From JACPNO01 sp963825405 (GTDB lineage Bacteria > Acidobacteriota > Terriglobia > Bryobacterales > Bryobacteraceae): DNA of 64,000 nucleotides. The notes under the pieces are model-generated. The model did not search any database and was not told where the DNA came from. It saw only the letters and a program-made list of their open reading frames with translations. The translations under genes were made by a program, and so were the position numbers. Location: the NCBI GenBank assembly GCA_963825405.1, contig CAWGTB010000003.1, forward strand, positions 434,001 through 498,000. Direction: 5' to 3'. Within the stretch, counting starts at the first letter, position 1, and each line of letters begins with the position of its first letter. Positions 9,126 to 18,148 of this stretch are shown here, in pieces.

Positions 9126-9797
9126 TTAATGGCGTCCAAATCTCTCGCACAGGTAGCTGACAGTGACACAATCGACCGCCCTTGCCGCAAGTCGGTAGGC
9201 AACAAGCGCATGCCGAACAAATCTGCGAGACTTCGCTGCAATCGTATTGCCGGGAACATGGATGAGAGCTCCAGTCGCAGCAATTTCACTAGCGAACAAT
9301 AGCTTCGCCCCTCCGCCTTCGTTAGTAAAGCGGACTTCGAGCGCGCCGATTGCGTCCGGGAGCAAATTCTCGATCGCCAGCTTCCCACCCTGGACGTTAA
9401 AGTGCCCACCCACATGGTGGCGGACGCGCGCGATGTAGCGATGGTGCTTCTTGAAGTAAGCCACCGCACGCGCCCACTGGGCTTGGACGACGGGATTAAA
9501 CCGTGCTCGAATTGGTTGGAATGAAGGTAACTGATCGAGCTCAAGAAGTACGGCTGTGAATTCGTGCAATGTGGCGATTGATCGCCGGAGAAAATAGAGC
9601 TTTCGGCCCGGTGCACCGCACGCGTCAAGTCCGCCTAGATCCGATGCAGCTTGGCCGCTAATCTCTATCCTAAGGTCCTCAAACAAGACGCAGAGGCATG
9701 CGATAAGTGCATGGAGTTCCTCGTCCTCGTCATTGTGAGTGGAAAATACCCTTTCCAGAGTTGCCCATCGTGTTTGGGTTGAAAGCGGCCTCGCCAC
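9126..9797 (-). CDS. Hypothetical protein
   Basis: A 223-aa frame starting at GTG 9795-9797; a stop lies a few codons upstream in the same frame, so no longer start is possible. Lower GC than neighbours. Mostly helical N-terminus (LHALIACLCVLFEDLRIEI), then AQWARAVAYFKKHHRYIARV and HVGGHFNVQGGKLAIENLL. No recognised domain. It follows dnaJ by 36 bp on the same strand. The base composition and lack of family resemblance allow recent acquisition. Confidence 0.5.
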   Translation of the reverse strand: MARPLSTQTRWATLERVFSTHNDEDEELHALIACLCVLFEDLRIEISGQAASDLGGLDACGAPGRKLYFLRRSIATLHEFTAVLLELDQLPSFQPIRARFNPVVQAQWARAVAYFKKHHRYIARVRHHVGGHFNVQGGKLAIENLLPDAIGALEVRFTNEGGGAKLLFASEIAATGALIHVPGNTIAAKSRRFVRHALVAYRLAARAVDCVTVSYLCERFGRH

Positions 9798-9832
9798 AGC
9801 TGTTTACTCAGAAGAGAACTTCGCCGCGCCAC

Positions 9833-10957
9833 TTACAAGAAGTATTCTTTGACCTTATCCAGAATGCCTTTTTCCGCGGGCTGATTCTCGGCCGGCAGCG
9901 TTTCGAGCAACTGCTCGAACAAGTGGCGCTGATCGCGCGTCAACTTTGTCGGCACTTTGACGTCGATGTGAACCACGAGATCGCCGCGCGAGCGGGAGTT
10001 GACGTGCGGCACCCCCAGGTTGCGCAGCGAAATACGCGCCCCGGCCGGCGTTCCGGCGGGAATTTTCACCGTGTGCGGCTCTTCGAGCGTGGGTACTTCG
10101 ATCTCCGCGCCCAACGCCGCCTGTGCAATGTTGACTGGGATGGTGCAGTGCAAGTCGTATTCGTTGCGCTCGAAAATCTGGTGCTCTTGCACTTTGAGGA
10201 ACACGTACAGATCGCCGTGCGGGCCGCCGTTCGAGCCGGGCTCGCCTTCGCCGGTCATCCGCAGGCGCGTACCGTTATCGACGCCAGCCGGAATGCTGAC
10301 CTTGAGTTTGCGCTCGACCGGTTTCGAGCCCCGGCCGCGGCACTCGGCGCACGCATGGCGGATCACTTGTCCGGCGCCGCCGCACTGGCCGCAGGTCCGG
10401 CGTACGGAGAGAAAGCTCTGTTGATAGATCACTTCGCCGCGGCCCTTGCACTGCGGGCAGGTCGTCGGTCCTGAGCCGGGCTCGGCGCCATTGCCTTTGC
10501 AGCGGTCGCAAGTCTCCGAGCGCGGTAGCTGGATTTCGGCGTTCATGCCGAATACGGCGTCGCGAAAACCGATTTCGAGATCGTAGCGAACATCATCGCC
10601 GCGCTGCGCACGCGTGCGCCGCCGCCCGCCGCCGCTCGATCCGAACAGATCGCCGAGTCCGAAAAACTCGCCCAGAATATCGCTCAGGTCGAAATTGTTC
10701 GGATCGAACCCCGCGCCGGCCGCGCCCTGCAGGCCCTGATGCCCAAAACGGTCGTAGGCCGCCCGCTTTTGGGGATCGCTCAGGACTGTGTAGGCTTCCG
10801 ACGCTTCTTTAAATTTTTCCTCAGCCGTGTGATCGCCCGGATTGCGGTCGGGATGATGCGCCATGGCGAGCTTGCGATACGCGCTCTTGATTTCTGCATC
10901 GCCGGCGTCACGATTCACGCCCAGCACTTCGTAATAATCTCGCTTGGTTACGGGCAT
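9833..10957 (-). CDS. dnaJ: Chaperone protein DnaJ
   Basis: 374 aa, full-length type I DnaJ. J domain with HPD (AMAHHPDRNPGD, residues ~30-40), a Gly/Phe-rich linker (FGLGDLFGSSGGGRR), the zinc-finger domain with four CxxCxGxG-type motifs (CDRCKGNGAEPG, CPQCKGRGEV, CGQCGGAGQV, CAECRGRGSK), and the C-terminal substrate-binding domain (KLKVSIPAGVDNGTRLR). It stimulates DnaK ATPase and delivers unfolded clients. It lies 6 bp after grpE in an hrcA-grpE-dnaJ run. Confidence 0.97.
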   Translation of the reverse strand: MPVTKRDYYEVLGVNRDAGDAEIKSAYRKLAMAHHPDRNPGDHTAEEKFKEASEAYTVLSDPQKRAAYDRFGHQGLQGAAGAGFDPNNFDLSDILGEFFGLGDLFGSSGGGRRRTRAQRGDDVRYDLEIGFRDAVFGMNAEIQLPRSETCDRCKGNGAEPGSGPTTCPQCKGRGEVIYQQSFLSVRRTCGQCGGAGQVIRHACAECRGRGSKPVERKLKVSIPAGVDNGTRLRMTGEGEPGSNGGPHGDLYVFLKVQEHQIFERNEYDLHCTIPVNIAQAALGAEIEVPTLEEPHTVKIPAGTPAGARISLRNLGVPHVNSRSRGDLVVHIDVKVPTKLTRDQRHLFEQLLETLPAENQPAEKGILDKVKEYFL

Positions 10958-10963
10958 GATCGA

Positions 10964-11488
10964 TCAGGACGGGTGGACCGCAACTTTTACCATGGAAGGC
11001 CGCAGCAGTTTACCCTTGAACTTGTATCCCTTTTGATACTCCTCAAGAATTTGATGATCTTCCTCGTCCTCGGTTTCGACCCGGTCCACGGCCTGATGCA
11101 GGTTGGGATCGAACTTCTGGCCTGTCGTATCGATTGGTTCGAGGCCCATTTTCTTTAGCGATTCATACAGACGGTTGTAGATCAGATCGATGCCGCGGGC
11201 ATATTCGGCGTTCTTGCATTCGACTTTAAGCGCGCGGGCGAAATCGTCCAGCACCGGCAGCAATTCACGCACCAGTTCCATGCCGGCGAATTGCAGGAAT
11301 TCGGAGCGATCGCGGTCTGCGCGGCGTCGAAAGTTTTCAAAATCGGCCTGGCGCCGTTTGAGCAGGTCCTGCAGTTCGCTGTTCTCCGCTGCCAGACGCT
11401 CGCGATCGGCGCTCAGCGCAGCCAGATGAGCCACCAAATCGACGGATGGCACCGCGTCGTTGGCTTCAGTTTCGTTTTCAGCGCTCAC
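10964..11488 (-). CDS. grpE: Nucleotide exchange factor GrpE
   Basis: 174 aa: a long N-terminal coiled coil (AALSADRERLAAENSELQDLL; RRQADFENFRRRADRDR) and the C-terminal beta domain (LHQAVDRVETEDEED, ILEEYQKGYKFKGKLLRPSMV), the typical GrpE ending. It exchanges ADP for ATP on DnaK. Directly upstream of dnaJ (6-bp gap), with hrcA 70 bp upstream; a dispersed repeat lies in the hrcA-grpE gap. Confidence 0.96.
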   Translation of the reverse strand: MSAENETEANDAVPSVDLVAHLAALSADRERLAAENSELQDLLKRRQADFENFRRRADRDRSEFLQFAGMELVRELLPVLDDFARALKVECKNAEYARGIDLIYNRLYESLKKMGLEPIDTTGQKFDPNLHQAVDRVETEDEEDHQILEEYQKGYKFKGKLLRPSMVKVAVHPS

Positions 11489-11531
11489 GATTTTAGATTA
11501 GCAGATGACGGCGTGAAACCGCTGCTTCGGA

Positions 11532-11556
11532 GCCGTGACCAGAGGGAGCGGTCCTG
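11532..11556. repeat. Dispersed intergenic repeat (ACCAGAGGGAGCGG type)
   Basis: The core GACCAGAGGGAGCGGT is identical to a stretch at 21068-21083 and matches in inverted form, with changes, the sequence at 20909-20934. Here it fills the 69-bp gap between hrcA and grpE, just after the hrcA stop, and is preceded by AAACCGCTGCTTCGG, which could pair with it. Confidence 0.6.
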
Positions 11557-11557
11557 A

Positions 11558-12589
11558 CTAGAGGGTTTCAAACGCGCGGCCGATTTGCAGCACGGCCGAC
11601 ATCACTTTTTCGTAGTGCATGCGCATCGGGCCCAGCACGGCAACGCGCGCGCGGCCGCCACCAGGCAATTCCAACGTCAGCCCAATCAGCGACAGCTCTT
11701 TCATGGACGGATGTGCCTGCTGCAATCCAACGTGCACGCCCAGTTCTCCGGCAGGCAATTCCAGAAAACGGTCCAGCAATTCCACCAGCCGCTTCTTCTC
11801 TTCCAGCGCCTGGAACAATTCGCGCATACGCTCACGCGTGAGGTGCAAGTCCAGGCCCACCAGGTTGGAGGTCCCTTCCAAGTGGACTTCGGGCGCGGCT
11901 TCAGGCTCGAACAGGCCCTTCTGATGCAGCACAGTAAGCCGGCGCAGGATTGCGTCGTAAGCCGCCCGCTCTTGCTCGATACGGAGCGTCAATTCGCGGC
12001 GCGCATCCAGCAGGGTCCAGCCGCTGAAATGATGATTCACGTAATTGCGGATGGAGTTGAGCTCGTCCTGCGAGACCGGCTCATCGAGCGCGACCACGCG
12101 ATTGCGCACCATGTGATCGTCCGTCACCAGAACCATGAGCACGCGATGATCGCCCAGCACCAGCAGTTCGATGCGGTCGAGCACTTGCTCCGTAGCAGGC
12201 AGGGCAGCGGTGATGCCGACATTGCGCGTCAAGTGCGTCAGAATGTGGGAAGAAATTTCCAGGCGCTCTTCCAGCGTTTCGGCTTCGCACAATTCGGCGC
12301 GAACGCGTTCCGCGTCAGCCGGAGCCATGGGACGCGCCGTCAGCGATTGCACGTAGCTGCGAAACGCCTTCTCGGTGGGTACGCGGCCTGCCGACGTGTG
12401 CGGCTGCGCCAGGTAGCCTTCATCCGCCAAGTCCGCCATTACATTGCGGATGGATGCGGGGCTGAGGGTGTTTTGACGGCGCTTGGAGACGGTGCGCGAC
12501 CCGACCGGTTCGCCGGTCTCAATATAGGCGCGCACGATAGAATGCAGTATTTCTTGCTGCCTTCCGGCGGACATTCCCTGATTGTGCAT
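11558..12589 (-). CDS. hrcA: Heat-inducible transcription repressor HrcA
   Basis: About 343 aa. N-terminal winged helix (RQQEILHSIVRAYIETGEPV, SPASIRNVMADLADEGYL, HTSAGRVPTEKAFR) and the C-terminal HrcA domain (NLVGLDLHLTRERMRELFQ; SLIGLTLELPGGGRARVAVLGP). By family it represses chaperone operons at CIRCE operators and is kept active by GroEL. I see no CIRCE in its upstream region here. Start chosen at MHNQGM; MSAGRQQ five codons on is an alternative. First gene of the hrcA-grpE-dnaJ run; dnaK is not in this window. Confidence 0.95.
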   Translation of the reverse strand: MHNQGMSAGRQQEILHSIVRAYIETGEPVGSRTVSKRRQNTLSPASIRNVMADLADEGYLAQPHTSAGRVPTEKAFRSYVQSLTARPMAPADAERVRAELCEAETLEERLEISSHILTHLTRNVGITAALPATEQVLDRIELLVLGDHRVLMVLVTDDHMVRNRVVALDEPVSQDELNSIRNYVNHHFSGWTLLDARRELTLRIEQERAAYDAILRRLTVLHQKGLFEPEAAPEVHLEGTSNLVGLDLHLTRERMRELFQALEEKKRLVELLDRFLELPAGELGVHVGLQQAHPSMKELSLIGLTLELPGGGRARVAVLGPMRMHYEKVMSAVLQIGRAFETL

Positions 12590-12689
12590 AGCAGGAAAAA
12601 AGCGATCCCTAGTGGAATCATACCACCTGCGCGGCGGATTCAGCGCAAAGTATTGATAGAATAACAGGTTCTTCAACTGGGGGATTTTC

Positions 12690-13076
12690 GTGGGTGTGTT
12701 GAGCGGCCTGTTGCGCTTTTACAGCTATTTATTCGCTATCTCGTTGTCATTGTTCATGCTAGGACTGTGCGTAGTCGCAGCCGCCAGCGGCAGCCCATTG
12801 AGCCTCGGTTTTCTTCCCTGGACAGGCGTTCGGCTGATGTATTGGCTCTGCGGCTTAGGATTGGCGGGCCTGCTCTCCATCTACCTGGCGCTGCGCGGCC
12901 AGCTGAGCGGCATCTTTTTCCTCTGGAGCCTGGGCGTCGCGGGTCTGCTGATCTGGGGATTTTTCCTGACGCCGTATGTTTTCACACCGGCTTTTCCGTT
13001 CAAGAGCGCGGCGTGGCTGGCTGGGGGCGCGTTCTTCGCAATGATTGGCGCGTGGCCCCGCAGTCAACGGCGCTAG
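12690..13076 (+). CDS. Small integral membrane protein
   Basis: 128 aa from GTG 12690, with a G-rich site (CTGGGGG) about 7 bases upstream. Four hydrophobic segments: YSYLFAISLSLFMLGLCVV, LMYWLCGLGLAGLLSIYLAL, IFFLWSLGVAGLLIWGFFL and AAWLAGGAFFAMIGA. No functional motif. It runs divergent from hrcA and ends 6 bp from the convergent YrdC-family gene. Confidence 0.7.
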   Translation: MGVLSGLLRFYSYLFAISLSLFMLGLCVVAAASGSPLSLGFLPWTGVRLMYWLCGLGLAGLLSIYLALRGQLSGIFFLWSLGVAGLLIWGFFLTPYVFTPAFPFKSAAWLAGGAFFAMIGAWPRSQRR

Positions 13077-13082
13077 CGGGAT

Positions 13083-13721
13083 TTACGAAGCCTGCAGGCA
13101 GTCGTCAATTTCTTTTTGTCCAACCACCCCGGCACGAATCAATTTCCAAGCGGGCTCGGTGATGTCGATGGTTGTTGCGCCAGGGCCCGAACAGGCTCCG
13201 CCGTCGAGCACCAGATCCACGCGGCCATCCATCATGCCGAATACTTCAATGCCGCTGCGGCAGGTCGGATGCCCCGAGATATTAGCGCTGGTGGCAATCA
13301 GGGGTTGATTCAGCCGGGAAATCAGGGCCTCGACAACTTTAGAGCGCGAATGCCGCAGCGCCAGCCGCCCGGTGTTGCCTGTGACTTTGAGTGGAACGCG
13401 GGCTGCGGCCGGAACGATGACGGTCAACGGTCCTGGCCAAAAGCGGCGAGCCAGCACGTAGAAGCGGTTGGATAGTTCCTTGGCCAGTTCTTCCGCCATC
13501 ATCAGATCGCCCACCAGCAGCGGGAGCGAACGATGTATCTCGCGGCCTTTAGCCAGGAACACCCGGCTGACCGCGTGCAGATTGAACGGATCGGTGACCA
13601 GCGTGTACAGCGCTTCGGTCGGAATCGCCACAACTTTGCCGCGCCGGATGGCAGCAGCGGCGCGTTCGATGACGTCATCAGGAGGCCGATCCGGATTGAT
13701 CTCAATAAGTTCCGTGGCCAC
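13083..13721 (-). CDS. tsaC: YrdC/Sua5-family protein (L-threonylcarbamoyladenylate synthase-like)
   Basis: 212 aa with the YrdC fold: IRRGKVVAIPTEALYTLVTD, SRVFLAKGREIHRSLPLLVGD, ARRFWPGPLTVIVPAA, LRHSRSKVVEALI and LIATSANISGHP (the SAN motif). The family makes threonylcarbamoyl-AMP for the t6A modification of ANN-decoding tRNAs. The usual PTETVYGL loop reads PTEALYTL, so it may be a YciO-like paralogue rather than the main enzyme. Lies convergent with the small membrane protein gene. Confidence 0.82.
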   Translation of the reverse strand: MATELIEINPDRPPDDVIERAAAAIRRGKVVAIPTEALYTLVTDPFNLHAVSRVFLAKGREIHRSLPLLVGDLMMAEELAKELSNRFYVLARRFWPGPLTVIVPAAARVPLKVTGNTGRLALRHSRSKVVEALISRLNQPLIATSANISGHPTCRSGIEVFGMMDGRVDLVLDGGACSGPGATTIDITEPAWKLIRAGVVGQKEIDDCLQAS

Positions 13722-13741
13722 TTTTGTGTAAGCGTAGCATA

Positions 13742-13762
13742 GTGGGCAGGTCCCCGACCGGC
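13742..13762. repeat. Dispersed repeat copy (GGCAGGTCCCCGAC type)
   Basis: The sequence GTGGGCAGGTCCCCGAC matches, with one G fewer, the two arms of the hairpin at 24510-24573. It sits alone in the 56-bp gap between the YrdC-family and enolase-superfamily genes. Confidence 0.55.
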
Positions 13763-13777
13763 CATTTCTTACGATTG

Positions 13778-14993
13778 CTAAACGCGGATCGCGTTGGCGC
13801 GAATTTTTTCTTCGTTGACGGTAATGCCTAAGCCCGGCGTGTCGGGGATGGTCACCGTGCAGCCCTGGATTTCGAGACCTTGCACCATCAGGTCGGCGAG
13901 AAATTCCGGCCCGTTCAACTCGGGCGGAAGCTGCAATTCAAGCGTGGAATAGAGATGCAGCGCGGCCGTCAAGCCGACGCCGGTCTCGGTGAGCCCGCTG
14001 CCCAGCAGGCCCAGGCCGTGCGCTTCGGCCACGATGGCGCTGCGCTGGCATCCCCACAATCCCGCGCTCTTGGCCACTTTCAGCACGACCAGGTCGCCGG
14101 CTTCCATACGCGCCAGGCGCGCGACATCGTAAGAGCTGAAGCAGCCTTCATCGAGCGCGATGGGCAAGTTGGTTTTGTCGCGCACGCGCTTCAGACCGAA
14201 CCAGTCCACGCTCTTCACCGGCTGTTCCAGGCAGCGCACCTGCGCGAGTCCGCTGATGCTTTTCAGAAACGTTTCCATGTGAATCGGCCGGTAGCTTTGA
14301 TTGGCATCCAGCCAGATGTCGGCGTCGGGACGCGCTTCGATGACGGCGTGCACGCGCGCGGTATCCAGCTTTTCATCGCCGGCCACTTTGAGCTTGAAGC
14401 ACTTCACGAACGGATAGGAGCGTGCCGAGGCGGCCATGGCCTCAGGCGTGTCGATGGATAGTGCGTAGCTCAACTCGATCTTGTCGCGCAGCTTGCCGCC
14501 GAAGAAACGATGCAGCGGAAGCCCCGCAATTTTGCCGGCGAGATCGAGCGTGGCCGTGAGCATCGCGCTCTTCGCAAATGGAAAACCCTGGCTGACTGCG
14601 GGAGTCAGCGTCTCGTCAAACTGTCTCTGAAAGTAGGCCTGCTCGAACGGCGAGCGGTTGAGCACGATGGGCGTCAGATATTGACGGATGGTGCTGGTGA
14701 CGCTTTCCAGCGTTTCGTAACTCCAGCTCGGAATGGTGTTGGTTTCGCCCCAACCCACGCGGCCATCCGCCGATTCCACGCGCACGTAAACGTAGCGCCC
14801 GCTTTGTCCGGCAGCGCCGACGCGCCCGCGCCCGATGACGAAATCGTGGCGGAATTCGACGCTGGTGGGCAGCACTTCGACTTTCTTGATGACCGCGTCT
14901 TTTTCGGCAGCGTGGGTGATGGCGGTCGGCAGCAAACAGCCCGGAACCGGAGGCCAGAGCCGTTTTCAAAAAGCTTCTGCGTTGGGTCCGCAC
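13778..14993 (-). CDS. Tat-exported enolase-superfamily enzyme (muconate cycloisomerase/epimerase type; frameshifted)
   Basis: About 405 aa. From GTG 14991-14993 the N-terminus MRTQRRSFLKTALASGSG is a twin-arginine signal (RRSFLK); the frame breaks at the AAA at 14934-14936 (one extra base) and then continues LLPTAITHAAEKDAVIKK. The barrel domain shows the KxK base (FKLKVAG), metal ligands in DANQSY, LEQPV and ALDEGCF, and the opposite lysine in VVLKVAKSAGL. This layout is the muconate lactonising enzyme subgroup, which includes dipeptide epimerases and N-acylamino-acid racemases. Exported enolase-superfamily enzymes are less usual; the substrate is unknown. Confidence 0.8.
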
Positions 14994-15020
14994 CCGGCTA
15001 TTATGCTATAGGATCAGCTC

Positions 15021-17522
15021 ATGTTCGATGCTCTTTGGCAGGATATTCGCTACGCGATTCGCGCGCTGCGGAGCACTCCCGGATTCGCCGCCGTGGCGAT
15101 TCTATCGCTCGCGCTGGGCATTGGCGCCAATACCGCCATCTTTAGTCTCATCGACGCCTTGATGCTGAAAACCATTCCCGTCAGCCATCCGGAGGAATTG
15201 CTTCAAGTCACGATGGCCACGCCGCAATACTTCACCAACCCGATCTGGGAGCAGATTCGCGACCGGCAGGACATTTTCTCCGGGCTCTTCGCCTATGGCC
15301 TTTGGCGATTCGATCTCGCACCGGGAGGCGAAGCGCGCTACGTGAACGGCCATTTTTCGTCAGGCCAGTATTTTGACACGTTAGGAGTGCACGCGGTGCT
15401 CGGACGGACGTTGAAACCGGCTGATGACCAACGCGGCTGCGCCGGCGCGGCAGTCCTGAGTTATGGATTCTGGCAGCGTGAGTACGGCGGCCGCGCTGAC
15501 GTTATCGGCAAGGCGATCTCACTCAATGGGCATTTTATCGAGATTGTCGGGGTCACCGAACCGCGGTTCACCGGCGTCGACGTCGGCCAGACTGTCGATG
15601 TTCTGATGCCGCTCTGTGCGGAAAAAATCCTTCATGGCGAGAGCACGAGCCTCGATTTCAATGCAGCGCCCGGGAGCGATAGATACCTGTATGCCTGGCT
15701 GCGCGTAATCGGCCGCCCGAAGCCGGGTGTCTCGCCGGACCAGGCGAGAGCGCGCCTGAAAACTCTCGCTCCAGAGGTTTACAAGGCGACGGTCCCGCGC
15801 AACTGGCGGATCGAGGATCAGGACGAATACTTGCACCGCACTCTCGATGCGCAGCCCGCGGCCAACGGACTCTCCTATCTGCGCGAACGATATCGCCAGT
15901 CGCTGATCATTCTGCTGGCGGTCACCGGCGTGGTGCTGTTGATCGCCTGCGCCAACGTGGCCAATCTACTGTTCGCGCGGGGCACGGCGCGGCGGCGCGA
16001 GATCGCGATTCGCATGGCGCTCGGCTGTGGGCGGGGCCGCGTGGTTCGGCAGTTCCTCGCCGAAAGCCTGCTTCTATCGGGCGCGGGCGCGGCCTTGGGT
16101 GTGTTGTTCGCCAAGTGGGGCACGCAACTGCTAGTCAAGTCGATCAGTAACACAATGGAAGGCGGATACACGGATGTGTTTCTGGATCTGACGCCGGACA
16201 TCCGCGTGCTCGCGTTCACCGTAATCGTTGCCATTCTCACTGGCCTGTTGTTTGGCGTTGCTCCGGCATGGCGCGCCTCCGGTGTGCAGCCCCTGGCGGC
16301 CATGAAGGCAAATTCCCGAGGAGTGATTGAAGGCGCCAGGTTCGGCCTGGGCAAAGTACTTGTGATGGCGCAGGTAGCTCTCTCGCTGGTGTTGGTGGCA
16401 GGCGCGGGATTACTGCTCTCGACTTTTTGGAAACTCGCTTCGCTCGACCCGGGATTTGATCCCGGCGGCGTACTTCTAACTGATGTCGATCTTCGCAACA
16501 GAAATTATTCGCCTGAGCGAAAAACCGCGGCATCTCAGGAAATCCTTGCAAAGTTGCGCGCGATCCCTGGCGTTCAATCTGCCAGCATCTCCGATATCAC
16601 GCCCATCTGTGGCTGCGAGGCGGACATGGAAGTGGAGATCGCAGGCTACGCTCCCCAATCGCGCGAAGACGCCACCATCGAATTCATCCGGGTCAGCGAC
16701 CGGTACTTCGAAACCCTTGGCACCAGAATGATTGCCGGGCGCGATTTCGACCGCCGCGACACCCCCACATCGCCGCGGGTCGCCATCATCAACCAAACCA
16801 TGGCCAAGAAATATTTCGGCGCTGGGAATCCGCTGGGGCATACCTTTCGCATTCGGGATGCCAATACACTCGGCGATCCGATCGAGATTATCGGCGTCGT
16901 GAAGGACTCGAAATACGGTTCGCTGCGGGAGGAGATCAGGCCAACCGCTTCCGTGGAGTGGACCCAGAAGCGCTTGCCAGGTCCGCAGCCGAGTTTCGAG
17001 CTCCGCGCCGCCCGCGGCGCTCCCGCCGATTTGATCGCAGCCGTGAAGTCCGCGATCGGCGAGGTCGATCCAAACGCGTCGCTTGAATTCTCCACCCTGG
17101 CGAACAAGCTGCACAGTTCACTTTCCCGCGAACGCCTGCTGGCGATGCTGTCCGGGTTCTTCGGCGCGCTCGCCCTATTGCTGGCGGCGATCGGACTTTA
17201 TGGCGTGATCTCCTACAACGTCGCGCGGCGGCGGAACGAGATCGGCATCCGCATGGCGCTGGGGGCGGAGCAGGCGCGCGTTCTACGGATGGTTCTGGGC
17301 GAGGTCGCGTTTCTGATCGCGATCGGCATCGCGGTGGGGCTGGGAGTAGCTCTGGCTACCACGCGATTCGTTGCCAGCTTCCTCTACGGTCTGAAGGCGA
17401 ACGATCCGCTGACCCTCGTTCTCGCCGGGGCGGTATTGGCAGGAGTCTCCTTGTTGGCCGGTTATTTGCCTGCGCGCCGGGCATCGCTTCTGGATCCTAT
17501 GGCTGCCCTTCGGGAGGAATAA
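15021..17522 (+). CDS. ADOP-type ABC transporter permease (MacB/FtsX family)
   Basis: 833 aa, intact. N-terminus DIRYAIRALRSTPGFAAVAILSLALGIGANTAIFSLIDAL is, in its parts, the hallmark of acidobacterial duplicated orphan permeases. It has a MacB-like periplasmic domain (residues ~50-250), an FtsX permease module (LLAVTGVVLLIACANVANL; RREIAIRMALGCGRGRVVRQ), a second periplasmic domain, and a second FtsX module (ALLLAAIGLYGVISYNV; RRNEIGIRMALGAEQARVLR). No ATPase gene is next to it, as typical for these orphans. Probably acts in mechanotransmission or lipid/lipoprotein or peptide export at the inner membrane. The 3' end overlaps the convergent VTT gene by 26 bp. Confidence 0.92.
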   Translation: MFDALWQDIRYAIRALRSTPGFAAVAILSLALGIGANTAIFSLIDALMLKTIPVSHPEELLQVTMATPQYFTNPIWEQIRDRQDIFSGLFAYGLWRFDLAPGGEARYVNGHFSSGQYFDTLGVHAVLGRTLKPADDQRGCAGAAVLSYGFWQREYGGRADVIGKAISLNGHFIEIVGVTEPRFTGVDVGQTVDVLMPLCAEKILHGESTSLDFNAAPGSDRYLYAWLRVIGRPKPGVSPDQARARLKTLAPEVYKATVPRNWRIEDQDEYLHRTLDAQPAANGLSYLRERYRQSLIILLAVTGVVLLIACANVANLLFARGTARRREIAIRMALGCGRGRVVRQFLAESLLLSGAGAALGVLFAKWGTQLLVKSISNTMEGGYTDVFLDLTPDIRVLAFTVIVAILTGLLFGVAPAWRASGVQPLAAMKANSRGVIEGARFGLGKVLVMAQVALSLVLVAGAGLLLSTFWKLASLDPGFDPGGVLLTDVDLRNRNYSPERKTAASQEILAKLRAIPGVQSASISDITPICGCEADMEVEIAGYAPQSREDATIEFIRVSDRYFETLGTRMIAGRDFDRRDTPTSPRVAIINQTMAKKYFGAGNPLGHTFRIRDANTLGDPIEIIGVVKDSKYGSLREEIRPTASVEWTQKRLPGPQPSFELRAARGAPADLIAAVKSAIGEVDPNASLEFSTLANKLHSSLSRERLLAMLSGFFGALALLLAAIGLYGVISYNVARRRNEIGIRMALGAEQARVLRMVLGEVAFLIAIGIAVGLGVALATTRFVASFLYGLKANDPLTLVLAGAVLAGVSLLAGYLPARRASLLDPMAALREE

Positions 17523-18099
17523 GCGTTTTTCGTCTTGCCCCCAGCCAGATCACCAGATACAACGCGCCCAGCAGTGCTACCGCGAACGCCGCCAGATGCC
17601 AGAGGTGGGCGCGCAAGTACCCACTGGACTCGCGGCCCAGCGTTACCCCAAGCCATGCTTCACCGTAATAACGCAGGATGCGGGAAATCACGATCACGGC
17701 GATGAACGGTCCAATCCGCGTATTCAGCGCGCCGGCCGAAATCACGAACAACTTCATCGGCATGGGAATCGGCACCAGCGCGGGCACGAAAACCGTGGCC
17801 AGTCCGTAGCGTTCGAACCAAATGCGGAAGCGCTGGGAGCGGCCGGGCTGGGCCGACCTTTCCAAAAACTTCTTGCCACCGCGCCGCGCCGTTAAAAACA
17901 GAAAAACATTGCCGCCGGTCGAGCCGATCACCGAAAGCGCTGCGGCTAGATAAGCGTGGGAAGGATCTTTGACCGAAAGAAAAATCAGTAAAGCGTCCAG
18001 CGCGCCGGCAATTGGGATGCCGACCGAATCGAGGATGGAGAGCGGCAGCATGCCCCACGGGCCGAACGCGATCAGGAAATTCGTCAGCTTGTGGAGCAA
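17497..18099 (-). CDS. YqaA/DedA-like (VTT/SNARE-associated) membrane protein
   Basis: 200 aa from a TTG start. Several membrane segments and the VTT-domain features: SILDSVGIPIAGALDALLIFL, AALSVIGSTGGNVFLFLTARRGG, ERYGLATVFVPALVPIPMPMKLFVISAGAL. The G-[x]-x-x-P-x-P-x-K segment (VPIPMPMK) is the conserved re-entrant region of DedA/YqaA proteins, implicated in lipid-carrier recycling or phospholipid scrambling. Divergent from the sorbosone dehydrogenase gene. Confidence 0.82.
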   Translation of the reverse strand: MLHKLTNFLIAFGPWGMLPLSILDSVGIPIAGALDALLIFLSVKDPSHAYLAAALSVIGSTGGNVFLFLTARRGGKKFLERSAQPGRSQRFRIWFERYGLATVFVPALVPIPMPMKLFVISAGALNTRIGPFIAVIVISRILRYYGEAWLGVTLGRESSGYLRAHLWHLAAFAVALLGALYLVIWLGARRKTLIPPEGQP

Positions 18100-18148
18100 G
18101 ATTCATTCTAAACTGCGCTTGTGGCCGTTGGCGTAATAGACTAAAAAC

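Noticed and set aside
12590..12689. CIRCE operator before hrcA
   Set aside because: No TTAGCACTC-N9-GAGTGCTAA pattern found on either strand.
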